A stretch of DNA of 64,000 bases from contig JAKLMB010000015.1 in NCBI GenBank assembly GCA_022813625.1, forward strand, positions 186,001-250,000, written 5' to 3'. Of the stretch, positions 20,377 through 31,457 are shown piece by piece; within the stretch, counting starts at the first letter, position 1; each line of letters opens with the position of its first letter. The position numbers and the translations under genes were made by a program. This DNA comes from Aaosphaeria pasadenensis. Lineage: Eukaryota > Ascomycota > Dothideomycetes > Pleosporales. A model generated the notes under the pieces. That model was given only the letters and a program-made list of their open reading frames with translations, did no database searches and was not told the DNA's origin.

Positions 20377-21902
20377 TCATGCGGCGAGGAGGAGCGGCAC
20401 GAGGAAGGCGAGCCACCATACGCGCTCTTTGTTGCGGGAGGAGGTCAGGCCTGTGGCTGCGCCGGGGGCGTTGGGGGCAGGTGGGACCTCGGTTGAGGTT
20501 GGGGAGGTGGAGGACGCGCTTGTGGTCGTAGTGAAGGATGGGGTTGCTGAGGTACCGGAGGTGGATCCTGATGTGGCGGCCACGGTGACGCTGGTTGGCA
20601 CTACGGATGATGAAGATGTTACGATGGATGCAGGTGTCGACGCTGTAGACGGGAGATCTGTTGATGCCGTCTCGGAGACTAGACTGGAAGCTTCTGAGAA
20701 AACGGAGGAGAGGCTCAATATGAGAGATGAGAGAGCGCTGGAGACGTTGGGCCTAGTAGCCGAAGACGATGCTGTGATGGCGGCGGATGTGGAAGCAGAT
20801 GTAGGAATAGGAGCCGTAGCCGTTCCTTGCGATGATGGAATGACCGCTGATGATGCCGTTGATTCTGGAGGCGCTGGGAGAGATGAAGTCCCAGGTAGAG
20901 TAGATGTGGGGGCGGCGGCGGTATCAGTCGTTCCAGGGAGAGGACTTGATGACAACGAAGAGGCTGTAGGAACAGGAACAACCACCGTCTCTGAGCTTGA
21001 TACGACGGGATATGAGGTGGTTGTGGTGGTCGGGAAAGGAGGGACAACAGTCTGCGAGACAGGCGGTACTGAATCTGTGACTGGAACTGAACTCGAAGGT
21101 ACAGGAACGGCGACTGTATCCGACCCCGACGGCACTGGGTAGCTGATTGGCAGTGACGTAGAAGGGAAAGGAGCAATGACGGTCTCCGAGGTAGGCAGTG
21201 TAGGATATGAGATTGGAACAGAAGACGCCGGCGGAGGGACAACGATCGTCACCGTGACTGAAGGATACAAGCTCGTTGTAAGTACCGGTGGAAATGGAAT
21301 GACGACAGTCTCTGTCGATGAGGGGACTGGATATGCGCTGATCTCTGAGCTGGGAAACGGAAAAGGGATGATGTAGGTAGCTGAGGATGATGGAGCAGGA
21401 TAGGGCTCGGCGAGCGAGCTGGGCGGCAATGGATATGCTACGCTGGAAAGAGTCGGAATGGGATTGGGCTGCGTAGATACCGAAGAGACCGGGTAAGGCT
21501 CAGCAGTCGATTCAGGCTCACAAGGTGTCTCTTCATATTGCGATGTGGATGAAGTTGGCAGTGCTGAAGCAAGAGAGCTCACACCGGTTGAGTTCGCAGG
21601 CTTGGGCCAAACGAAACTGCTTGCGAATGGTATCTTTGTAGTTGTATCGTATGTTTCTCCGTAGATCTTCGTAATCACGGTAGGAGAGTTAACAGGCGTT
21701 TCTGTCTCGCAAGGTGATTCGACTGAGGTGGAGGTTACGTCGGGATAGTATGGAGTGACGGTAGTTGTTGGGGATGCTGATCAAATCAATCTTGGAATTC
21801 TCAGACAATGTAAAGTAGTGGAAACTTACTGTTCACCGAATACTGGCCCAACACGCCAGTAGATGCTGCAGAGAGCATCATCATGGAAGCGGAACGTCTC
21901 AT
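20377..21902 (-). CDS. GPI-anchored Ser/Thr/Pro-rich cell-wall mucin with internal repeats
   Basis: Exons 21830-21902 and 20377-21776 give 490 aa. The start at 21902 gives a short signal peptide ending near GVLGQ. The mature protein is almost entirely Ser, Thr, Pro and Val. The middle (about residues 115-300) holds variable repeats of roughly 25-30 residues built around SYPVPSSSETVVVPVP. The C-terminus has a Thr/Ser-rich stalk, then TSSRNKERVW and a hydrophobic tail (LAFLVPLLLAA), as in GPI anchor signals. It would be heavily O-glycosylated and cell-wall linked, acting in adhesion or surface masking. A ~276-aa frame on the opposite strand is only the antisense of the repeats. Confidence 0.82.
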
Positions 21903-23185
21903 TCTGGCTGCGAATGTACTAGCACGTTTGATACCGAGCTCCTATTGGTCGAGAACCTTGAGCACAACCACGTTGAAGCCACAAGTAAAGAAGGAAGCAC
22001 GCGAGAAGGTTGGGAGGAATTCGGGTACCAAGAGAATTGAGCAACGAGGGAAATGCGTACGGAATGGGAGATTGTTTAAATCACATCGTGGGCGCGCGTG
22101 TTGTCACCAAAATGGGGTGGTTGAAAACACAAACAAAACGAGGCTGGGCAACCCCAACCTCCCACATAGGAACTTGTTTGTCGCACAGAAACGGGCGGAA
22201 GGCAGGGTACATGCATGGTATATGCATGGCCTGAGGAGAAACTACGGTAACACATCTTCCAGATTTTCAAACTCTCGCTTCAAAATTCAATTGATAGCAA
22301 ATCCTTTTGGACAAGAGCGAATCTTTGTGTGAATATGGGTGGGGAACGCTTGAGCCACATCACCAGTAACCACCAGACTGAGGTGTCACCACATGTCTTC
22401 CACACATTGGACCTGCAGCTGGACATCAACGTCGCATCGAAAGAGACTCACCGACAATATATTTGCGCTACCAGATTCTGCAAGGAGACTCCTCGCGCTT
22501 AACCCATCTACCGCACAGCCAACGCCCATGGCCAATCGGCGCGCAGCCTCGTTTCCAGACAAAGTGACGCAACGGCTACGGGTCGCGGCCAGAAGCATCG
22601 ACTTGCTTTCAAGAGACGGATGCGTGGAAATTGCAAATCTGCTGTGTTTAATCATAATCTGACCGCTTCGGCGCCGCCCTTTGACAGACCTTGTCGGCAG
22701 GTTGCGAAAATCTCACACGATGAGATCTCATCGATGATCATGTAACTCCGAGGTCATCTCTGCAGGTACAGCGTACAGTCGCTGGGAGGGATTGACATCC
22801 CCGTAGGAACTCCACTGCAGTCCCTTGTCATTGACATCTGCAATCGACAGATCCTCGCTCGCAGTCAGTGAAATGACATCACGAAGATCTAGTACAGCAC
22901 ATCACGCCTTGCCAAGTGCCATGGGTTATGAACAGTTGAAGTATACGAAGTATTGAACAATAGATTAGAGTACTAATAAAACATCGTCGAAGGGGGAAGG
23001 GGGTATCAAAATGCTGCAATACCCAAAGAAGGCCGCCCAATTATGGCAATAGCGCCATCAATGCTCTCTCGTCATGCAGAACGCCTCATTCAGAAACAAA
23101 AGAAAAGTTGGAATGAATGCTCGCCATCCAAATCGTCAAAAAGGAAAATCATAAACCGTGTCGCCGAATCCAGCGCGACAGATCG
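21903..23185. other. Intergenic region upstream of the mucin gene
   Basis: 1.28 kb. It contains the mucin promoter and the 3' side of the MFS gene. Overlapping 89-aa frames at 22386-22662 on both strands have no recognisable features. Confidence 0.4.
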
Positions 23186-25480
23186 TCATACCATGATACC
23201 TGAGTTCAGGTTCTTCAACTTCAACTTCTTCTCACTGTCCTGTTTCCCACATCCATTGTTCATGAACAGACTCGCTACGAGCGCGAGAGAAGCCAGGATG
23301 GTCAAGAGGATCCAGAGCGGACTCAACGCGTTCACATAAGCGTCGGTGATCTGTGACTTGAACGTCGCATTGTCAGCAGTCATTCCGCGAATGTCGTCCA
23401 GCAAGTTCAGAGCATTCTTGGTGGCGTGCAAAGCGGAAAGGTCGAGCTTGCGATAGTTCTGGAATAATTCGTTCTGGAAGATGGTCCCGCCAAAAGCGAT
23501 GCCGAGAGCTTGACCAAGTGTCTGGAAAAACACCAGATTGGTCGTCGCATGTTGCAAGTCATCACTAACTCCATCGCCTTTCTCGATCGCTCGGACCGAG
23601 AGGGTGGAAGCTGCTGACAGACTAGCATATAGAATGCCGATCCCGGATCCCGAAACAACGGCCAGGCACACCCACGTGGCCGTGGACGAATCTCGCGCAA
23701 AGAGCAACATCAAGGCGATGGTAATCAAAAGGACGAACCAGGCGAACCAAATTTGTGGTATCAAGAATCTGGTCTTGCTCGCGACGACGAATGCGACGAA
23801 AGCTGCCAGGACCAGAGGCATGCTGCAAGCGAAGAGGCTGACGGCGATCTCCACCTGGTTGTAATCGGAGTAAACGATGCTGAGGTACAGTGGCTGCGCA
23901 GTCCGTCAGAGCATGAACAATACACTATTATCTGCGATGCATTACTCACCATGAAGTACAACAATGCGTACACGATGATGCCCAGCACCAAGCTCCCAAA
24001 GTAGGTGGCCAAGTTGGTGATGGTGAGAAATCGGCGCATGCTTACCACCGGCGGGAAAGGCGAAAACCAACTCCACACCAACGTAACCAAGAGCCCAGAA
24101 ATGCCAAATAAGACTGGCAATGTGACTGGGAAACTCGACCAGGTGTACACCGTACCTGCCTGTCATATCAAAGTTAGCCTAGCTCCGGAATTCATGCGTT
24201 CGATGCACCGCTAGCCACCGTTATTCTCCGCCGCGCCTCTACCACTCCAAAATTGGAAGCACAATTGCATGAGTTTACTTACCCACTCTAGTCCGATGAA
24301 TAAAGACGCCAGTGAGCCGACGAATAGAACGTAGCCAAGCCAGTCGATGTTGCGTAGCTTCAGTAGGACGGAATCCGCAGTGGCAGGTTTGAGTTGCGCA
24401 AAGAGAGCCAGCAATATGGATACTAGCACGCAGAACGGAAGGTTGATCCAGTAGATCCAGCGCCACTGGCCAGTCTCTGCCAACGATCCAGCGATTGCTG
24501 GACCGGTCACGATGCCGACAGCCCATCTGATGCAATAGTTAGTATCTGATCAGTTGACCTTTGAAACGAAACAGCATGCTCGAAGTAGAAGGTCGGAGAG
24601 TATACGTACGTGGCACCAAGAATTGCGTTCCACTTCCACCTGTCGAAAGCGGAAACAAGATCGGTCAAGATGATCTTCGATAACGCATAGATACCGCCTG
24701 CGCCGATACCTTGCACGACTCGACCGACGTGCATTTCTGTGATATTCTCCGATGCTGCGCTGATTATGGACCCGATTGCGAAGATGGTCAATGCCGCGAG
24801 GACGACTGCCTTTCGGCCGAAGGCCTCGGAGAAATCCACAGAAAGTGGCACGAAGCAAGTGGCTACGAGAAAGAACTCAATACCGAGCCAAAGGCAGTTG
24901 AGAGTAGTGACTTGCAGTGCCTGCGCGATGGCCTGGCGATGAGTGCGTTAGCAGTGTATGGGACGCATGTGCATCAGACTGCACTTACAGGAAGAGCCAT
25001 GGGGAGAGATGTGACGTCCCATGCCGCGAGAAGATTCAACATGCAGATACAGCTTCCGGTGACGTAGAACCTCCAGTTCTCAGAGACGACATCTTCCACA
25101 GCTTTGATAATCTCCGTTCGGCTTGGGAAGCTCAAAATGCTCGCCTTGCTCTTCGTACTATTCGAGCTCTTGGTAGTGCTGTTCGTACTCTTTCCGCTGG
25201 CAGTCCTCGAATGTTTCGATCCTTCTTTTTCGGCAGCTTTTGCTTCCCTTTCCGCCTCTTCAATGTTTCTGGCGGTCAGTGCCGCGAGGTCGACGGTGAA
25301 CCTATTCGCTATGGGAGTCGGCCTGGGGTTCTCAAGAAACTGCGAGTATCGTTGCGGTTGGTCGTTGCGAGGGATGGAGTATTGCAGATGCTGGAGTTGC
25401 TCCGGAGAGAGATTGGTGACGAACTGGGCAGCGCCAGCGTCGGTTGCGTCAGAGTCTGGATGGTGATTTGCGTAACTCAT
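23186..25480 (-). CDS. MFS drug:H+ antiporter-like exporter
   Basis: Exons 24989-25480, 24610-24932, 24283-24526, 23950-24159 and 23186-23893 give 658 aa. A ~130-residue hydrophilic N-terminus, rich in Ser/Lys/Thr, precedes the membrane domain. It shows the usual MFS motifs of the DHA group: AFGRKAVV after TM2, GRVVQGIGAGGI in TM4, and GPAIAGSL with WRWIYWINLPFC around TM5-6. The length and motifs suggest 14 membrane segments (DHA2 type). It is probably a plasma-membrane or vacuolar proton antiporter for small toxic compounds; the substrate is unknown. No biosynthetic gene adjoins it, so it is not obviously part of a metabolite cluster. Confidence 0.87.
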
Positions 25481-27934
25481 TTTGGAAACGAAGTCTATGT
25501 AGAGACATCACCGTGCAGCATAATCCGGTCAATGGTAGTAAGAGATCGTCGTAAGAATCGGTTTGTTTGTTTTGTTTCCTGTTGTTTTGTTTGAGGTGAA
25601 GGGGAGGTGGGAAATGCGGACGATGAGAAAATCACAAGATGCCAGCATCGATATGAGGCACAGAGCGCATCCAGACACATATGTATAGATAGAAGTACAT
25701 CAGCATAGATGGCCGCCCCGTCTTACCACGCCATCCCTACAAACCCGCGTGCCCGCCTTAAGATCGATCCAACGCCGTGTCCACACCCTCTCCTCTGCGC
25801 AAAGGGTGTTCTCCACACCCTCGGCGGCATTCATGGATTTCCCAGGTTATCCGGGCGCTCTACTAATCGGGGCTGAGATCTCGTCCACCACCCTGGTCTG
25901 ACAGGCGATGCACCCTTGCAAACCCGTCGATGCGGGACTCCTGGACTCGATCACCTTAACTTCCGGGGCCTGTATACAGTTTCAGAAGGGAACGTTTTTG
26001 TCTATTGGGGAATTCATCGAGATTAGTTTCGATAATTATCTTCACGTATTCGGGCGTTGGTTTTGGTAGCAAGGAAAGGGGGAATGGGGTGGGCGTGCAA
26101 TCGTCTGTAGAGCCGTTTGGCTGCAAGACACGGCGTCGCTCGGGTTTGCCGGTCGCAGTCGCATGAACTTGGACTACACCATCCGGTCGTTGACGTGAAC
26201 AATCTGGTAAGCAGCCCTTTTGATCACAGTACCGGTGTGGCGCTGCCAAAAGTGGACATTGTTTTCTTTCGGCCAGCGCCGTTCGCTGAGTACCCACAGC
26301 ATAAGTCACCGCGGGTCATAATGGTAAGCTACCTCATACAGTATGGATACAATTCATTCTGTTGGCTGACCATCACCACCAGGACCACACGATCCCCCAA
26401 ATCCCTACCCTCCTCATCCCACTCCTCCCCTCTCCCACGATATTCCTTCTAGATACAGTACAGATCATCCTGTCCGTACTACCTCACCCATACATAATCC
26501 ATTCCCCATCCCACATCTCTCAATAGAGCCATCTGCCCCTCAATCTGTACTCCCGCACCGCGAGCGTGGGATGCCCCTCCATCCCTCCCTCTCTCCCAAA
26601 GGCACAGCACAGAACTCCGTACACATCGCACAATGTCCGCCAGCCAGCGCATCCCAAATCCTCATCTCATGACCATCCACCTGTCGCCTGCCCGGCAAAT
26701 CGAGCATGGCAAGTATCCATCCGCAACGTATATTTAGTCCCAGCGCGTACGCACTCCCCATCGAACCACAACCAAAACCTCCCCCCACCATCGCAGCCAG
26801 CGCTTGCTTCCAATAGTCACGGACGCAACGGCAAGGCGAGGTAGAGGTTCGGCCCGTTTGTCTTCCGTCTGCGTGCGGCGCGCGCGCGCGGGCGGCAAGA
26901 TGAGGCTCAGCGGTCGTTCCGTCGTGGAAACGCTACAAGATGCGATCGACAATACATGTTTACCTAGGTAACTGTGAACATAGCCCATCCGTGGAGTTCA
27001 CGCCAGGGTCGTGTAGCCAATAGAGATTCGAAGCGCTCGCTAAAACGGGCGTGGACAGCTGTGCCTGTCTATCTTTAAGCCCCAACTGTGCCACACCCGC
27101 AGCTAAGAGTAGGTTGCTGTGCTGTGCCGCGACGTTGCATTATTGATAACTACAGATCGATAGGATGTTCGTGTACTTTTGAGATGGAAGTGCAGGGGTG
27201 AGGCACGGGAGTGGCGCTTAGGGTGTTCGTTGACTGTTGACGTACTTCCTGACACGGGAGGTGGAAACGATAGAGAATGAGTAGAGCGGGATGGATGATG
27301 ATGATCTTGTGGTTCTTTAGTCGTAATGGCGTGCAGGATACATAAAGAGTAGGTGATGTGGATGTATTTCCTGTTTGGGCAGTTCGCATTGGTGGGAATG
27401 CGGGGCGGATGTTAATGCATGAAGGTCGATATTGTACGTCAGAGTCCGGAGTCACCGTTTGTATGTCGATCTTGGTGAACATAGATAGACAGGTAGTATC
27501 AATGGTGTTGTAGCGGTGAGATTTCGTGCTTTTCGAGGCCAATATAGCATCGTGTAAGTTTATCTTGTCTTAGCCGAGATGGTGTCGTGATGCTCTTCGC
27601 ATACAAAGACAGGATGATAATGACGGGCTGCAATTAACTCGACTAGCTGAACGGAAGATGCTCCTATGAATATTAAAATGGAAGATCATTCATGCATGCT
27701 GTTTCGGTATAACATTCACCGGAATATTGACACCATTTGTCCATAGTGAAATTCTGTAGGGTCTAAGACATAGAAAACCACCTACCCCCATATTTAGCTA
27801 GACATGGCTGCCTCAAATTGAGTATCACAGAGTTGTCCCAAAATACATTGTACCAAGCAATATGGAAGGTTTCGCATGCTTCTCTTCTCTGCCGCCCAGT
27901 ACTGTGAAGCACCACACAGCTTCTTTTGATGCTA
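25481..27934. other. 2.45 kb intergenic region
   Basis: I find no convincing gene. Frames of 90-130 aa near 25956-26452 and 27150-27542 lack any family signature or good splice context. An alternating (CG)n tract lies at about 26878-26890. Confidence 0.4.
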
Positions 27935-28878
27935 TCAACTTGGTGGTCCGTATGTCGATCTGTCATTCCCAATGACGGACCAAAACTCCTCTACAAATGT
28001 TTCTTGTCCACTTATGGCAGGCCGCACGGCCAGATATCTCCGGTTATCAATCGGTGGGCTCCAATTGCCAGGATGGCCATCAACCATCAGACCTCCCGCC
28101 TCAGCTAGAATGCACCATGCAGCCGCAACATCCCATGCCCAGCACCCACATTCCCAAAATGCTTCCTGTTGTCCAGCAGCGACCCTACATATCGTGATAG
28201 CAGCCGAGCCTGTACAGCGCAGCGAGTTCACGAAGCGTCCCCCAGTAGCCGCCGTGCGCGATAAGGTAGTAAAGACCTTCAGATTCAACTCGAAATTGGG
28301 TCCCTCTCTGTCGCTACCCCATTCGATGCCAATACAAGCTGGTCCGAGACCTTGTATTGGTGAATTATTGAGCGGCAACTGCTGTCTCGGATGGTTTGCC
28401 CGTTGTGTGAAGGCACCTTCGCCCTGCACTGCGCTCCATAGCTCTTCTTGAAACGGATTGTAGACCACGCCGACGACAGGTCGTCGTTTGATTACTAGGC
28501 CGATCGAGATGCATGATGCAGGGAAGCCATGCACGAAATTCGAGGTTCCGTCGATGGGGTCTACGATGAAGGTTGGCTGGTCCGTGATCCTGACACCAGA
28601 CTTGTACGACTCTTCGCCCACGAATGCGAAGGATGGGTACTTTTGTGATACGGCTTCTTGTATGAACTTCTCGACTGCTTGATCTGTCTCGGTTACGATA
28701 TCTGCAGCTATATGTCCGTTAGAAGAGGGATGTCACGAGCATTGAAGATGTGCATACTGTTCTTCTTGGAGATCGCCGTGTTCGTGGTCGGCTTGGCATC
28801 TAGGATTATATCTGCTGCCTCCTTTACCAGACCAATAAGGAAGTCAGAGACATCTCGAAGGCTAATCTTTTCGGCCAT
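27935..28878 (-). CDS. Inositol monophosphatase-family phosphatase (QutG/IMPA-like)
   Basis: Exons 28758-28878 and 27935-28707 give 297 aa. Metal-binding motifs of the Mg2+/Li+-sensitive phosphatase superfamily are present. VTETDQ and GEES lie near the end of the first strand region. VDPIDGTSNF carries D90 and D93. A C-terminal CWAWDVAAAW carries the third Asp. The enzyme would dephosphorylate inositol monophosphate or a related sugar phosphate. The same fold includes QutG/Qa-X of the fungal quinate clusters, whose role is unclear. It is transcribed divergently from the Zn2Cys6 regulator at 29211, with only 332 nt between the starts, which hints at joint control. Confidence 0.88.
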
Positions 28879-29210
28879 TGGAGGGACAGGTTCGAAGCGA
28901 GGGGGATGCGTATACCAGGTACATGATTGAGGGTATCGGAAAGCTTTATGAGAACAAACAGATGTTGGACTTTGGAATCAGAGTAGAAGCTACAATATCT
29001 GAATCAAAGCTGAGTTAAACTCCTGACTATGAGAGTTGCATTACTAACGAACAGTAGTCATGTGTCGGAACGAGACACAAGCTGAGTCGTCGGCGACGGT
29101 CGCTTCGAGCCATTAGCTCGTATCGATAGCCGATCGCGGACCGAACCTCTGACCTTCTCGACTGCACTCCACTCTTTCTTTCCCCAGACTTCAACCCCTC
29201 AGGAACGACT
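28879..29210. promoter_or_regulatory. Shared divergent promoter, phosphatase / Zn2Cys6 factor
   Basis: 332 nt between two outward-facing ATGs. It must contain the promoters of both genes. I see no clear TATA box or inverted CGG triplet pair that I would stake a claim on. Confidence 0.5.
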
Positions 29211-30998
29211 ATGCAGGGAACAATAACGCTTGGATCGCGAGTGCGTGAGACGCATGTTCCAGCCTATCGTGGGCGTGTTCGCAGTGGGTGCTTGACATGC
29301 CGATCACGGAAAGTCAAATGCGACGAAGCGCGACCGAACTGTCACAACTGCACAAGGCTGGCCCGAGATTGTGTTTACAAGCCTCAGAGGTCCTTACGCC
29401 CAAATACGACTGTTCAGAGTCCTAGCACAAGTCCAGAGGATGCAGTTCAAGATGTACCAACAGTCGACCCAACACCTAATATCGGATCCAACACAATTCC
29501 AAACCAGGGTTCCCCTCAAGAAGTTGAGGACTGCGTCCTCGCAGAAAAGTCGCGACTTCACAGTGCTCTGAAGGACGCTCTGGGACTGGTACAGGATTCG
29601 ATACCTTCCCCCGACAGCTCATTCGACAACTATACATCTAATCTGGAAACCGTGCTACGACATCACCAAGAGTATAATGTTGATTCGAACAACAGCGAAG
29701 ATGACGTCGCCTCGACGTCGACACTGATCTCGCGAGATATCAGGTTGACGACAACAATGGACAAGTTGACCGCACGAGAAATGGGTCTACAGCCGTGGTT
29801 TTCTTTCTTTGTCGAAGAGGTTGATTGTTCATGCATCACACCATTCGATGCATTGAATTGGCGGCGGATGAAGATTGACGTTATCAAAATTGCAACAACT
29901 AATGCCACCGTTGCGTCGGCCGTTTTAGCAATTTCCGCCTTGTACAAAGGATTGACATATCATCTGCCATTGTCGAAAGCAGCGTCATTCTGGGACATAT
30001 CAAAGCGGGCCTATGAAGATGCTCTGCAGCGTGAAGATCACGATTTCGATGCACATCTACCTGGTCTCTTCCTTCTTTGTCTTTTCAGCTACATTGATCC
30101 AGATAGCGATCCTATATTGAAGGCACCAAGCGAGGCTTTCACGGCAAGATTGATTACCTGGGCAGCAAGGCCATATCATCCACCACTCTCGCTGAGACTT
30201 TCTGCGTGGCTTCGACTACTCCAGGCTGCTATGATACGCGGAGGAGGGATGGGCTTAGTATCAGACGACTTGTTGGGCCATTTCCCCAGCCATAGCGGGC
30301 CCATCCCAAGCCTTAAATCCTCTACTGATAGCGGGTCAGACGTGGCAACGCATCTATATGAGGTGTTGTTCGACCCCATCTTCGACTTTTACTTCCAGCT
30401 ACAAATGATCTCTGGCGAAATCGCCCGACTAACACATTACCACCGATCACGCGGCTCTGGCAAGGACCAAGATGAAGTCACGCAACAGATCATAAACATC
30501 CGATCCAAACTCCGCGACCTCTGGAGCCGTCGGTCGCCTACACAGCATCAAAGCTCCCATGACCTCCGTTCGAACGTCTCAGCGAAAATCGCCAATCCCA
30601 TCATAACGCTCGTCGGACTATGCGCCGCCGCGTACAATGCTGAGTTCGTGGAGATCGATCGCGTACTAGGAGACCCCGTGTCCGAATCATCTGAATCGAA
30701 ACAATGCATGCGGCAAATTCGAGATATCGTGGAGGGAGATTGGAACGTATATCACGAGGGGAAACTAAATCCAGGGTTGCTCCGGCCCCTTTTCCTCTAT
30801 GCAATCGAATGCAGGAATTGCGAGGAGAACCAATGGGCGGCGGATAGGTTGGGTGAGATCAAGAACGCTGTTTGTAGAAGTGACTTCTTTGCGGCATTTG
30901 GTAAAGCTTTGTCGGATACTCAGATTCGGAAAGATAGGAGGGTCACGTCGAAGTTCTTTTGTATTTGGTATTTTGGGACTGTTCCTCCCTTTATGTAG
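29211..30998 (+). CDS. Zn2Cys6 transcription factor
   Basis: Single exon, 595 aa. The N-terminal binuclear zinc cluster uses C27, C30, C37, C44, C47 and C54 (CLTC, KVKCDE, NCHNC, RDC). It is preceded by a basic region and followed by a short Ser/Thr/Pro linker. Residues from about 190 onward are mostly helical and resemble the fungal-specific factor domain of the PF11951 type (GLQPWFSFF, then long helices). It should bind DNA with CGG half-sites in the nucleus. Its neighbours are a sugar-phosphate-type phosphatase and a sugar permease, so it may regulate them; that is inference. Confidence 0.88.
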   Translation: MQGTITLGSRVRETHVPAYRGRVRSGCLTCRSRKVKCDEARPNCHNCTRLARDCVYKPQRSLRPNTTVQSPSTSPEDAVQDVPTVDPTPNIGSNTIPNQGSPQEVEDCVLAEKSRLHSALKDALGLVQDSIPSPDSSFDNYTSNLETVLRHHQEYNVDSNNSEDDVASTSTLISRDIRLTTTMDKLTAREMGLQPWFSFFVEEVDCSCITPFDALNWRRMKIDVIKIATTNATVASAVLAISALYKGLTYHLPLSKAASFWDISKRAYEDALQREDHDFDAHLPGLFLLCLFSYIDPDSDPILKAPSEAFTARLITWAARPYHPPLSLRLSAWLRLLQAAMIRGGGMGLVSDDLLGHFPSHSGPIPSLKSSTDSGSDVATHLYEVLFDPIFDFYFQLQMISGEIARLTHYHRSRGSGKDQDEVTQQIINIRSKLRDLWSRRSPTQHQSSHDLRSNVSAKIANPIITLVGLCAAAYNAEFVEIDRVLGDPVSESSESKQCMRQIRDIVEGDWNVYHEGKLNPGLLRPLFLYAIECRNCEENQWAADRLGEIKNAVCRSDFFAAFGKALSDTQIRKDRRVTSKFFCIWYFGTVPPFM

Positions 30999-31457
30999 CG
31001 GCTGAGCGTCTATTTGATGAATCAATCTATGGGATTGCTACTCTCCGGAGGAATAATACCGTTCTCCATCAGCGTTATATGCGGTGACTTGGACAATGGC
31101 ACCAATCGTCGTCGAGGTCTACGGAAATAGGCTACCCTCCAACCCACCATCACATTAATACAAGTTGAAAGGCCTGCAAGTATCTACGGACCGTGTTTAT
31201 ATACATCAGGAAAGATGATTCACTTTGGGAAATGGGAATAATGAACTTCTGATTCATCTTCAAATCAGCATTTGCATAACATTTCGCCTCAGAAATTACC
31301 AAAAACCACCATTTGCTTTGCTCAAATATTGCTCTACACAAACCGAAAGATATACAAATCACCACCTAATTTTCACGCACAACCATCTTCGCATCTTGAC
31401 TATGCTCGCCAAATCCTCAATACCGCCTGTCAACCGCCCCCAACACGACAGCAAAAC
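30999..31457. other. Convergent intergenic region
   Basis: 459 nt between the stops of the regulator (+) and the sugar permease (-). It would hold two 3' UTRs. No gene seen. Confidence 0.45.

Noticed and set aside
20312..21142. 276-aa plus-strand frame rich in Val, Gly, Asp and Glu
   Set aside because: It is the antisense of the mucin repeats; the minus strand has a signal peptide, spliced start and GPI signal.
22386..22662. Overlapping 89-aa frames on both strands
   Set aside because: Neither shows a domain or splice continuation, and equal length on both strands suggests absence of stops by chance.
25956..26452. Frames of 117 aa (-) and 111 aa (+)
   Set aside because: They overlap each other, have no recognisable family and no supporting splice or promoter context.
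26878..26892. Alternating CG tract, considered as a Z-DNA or regulatory site
   Set aside because: Only about 13 nt with no associated gene or partner element.
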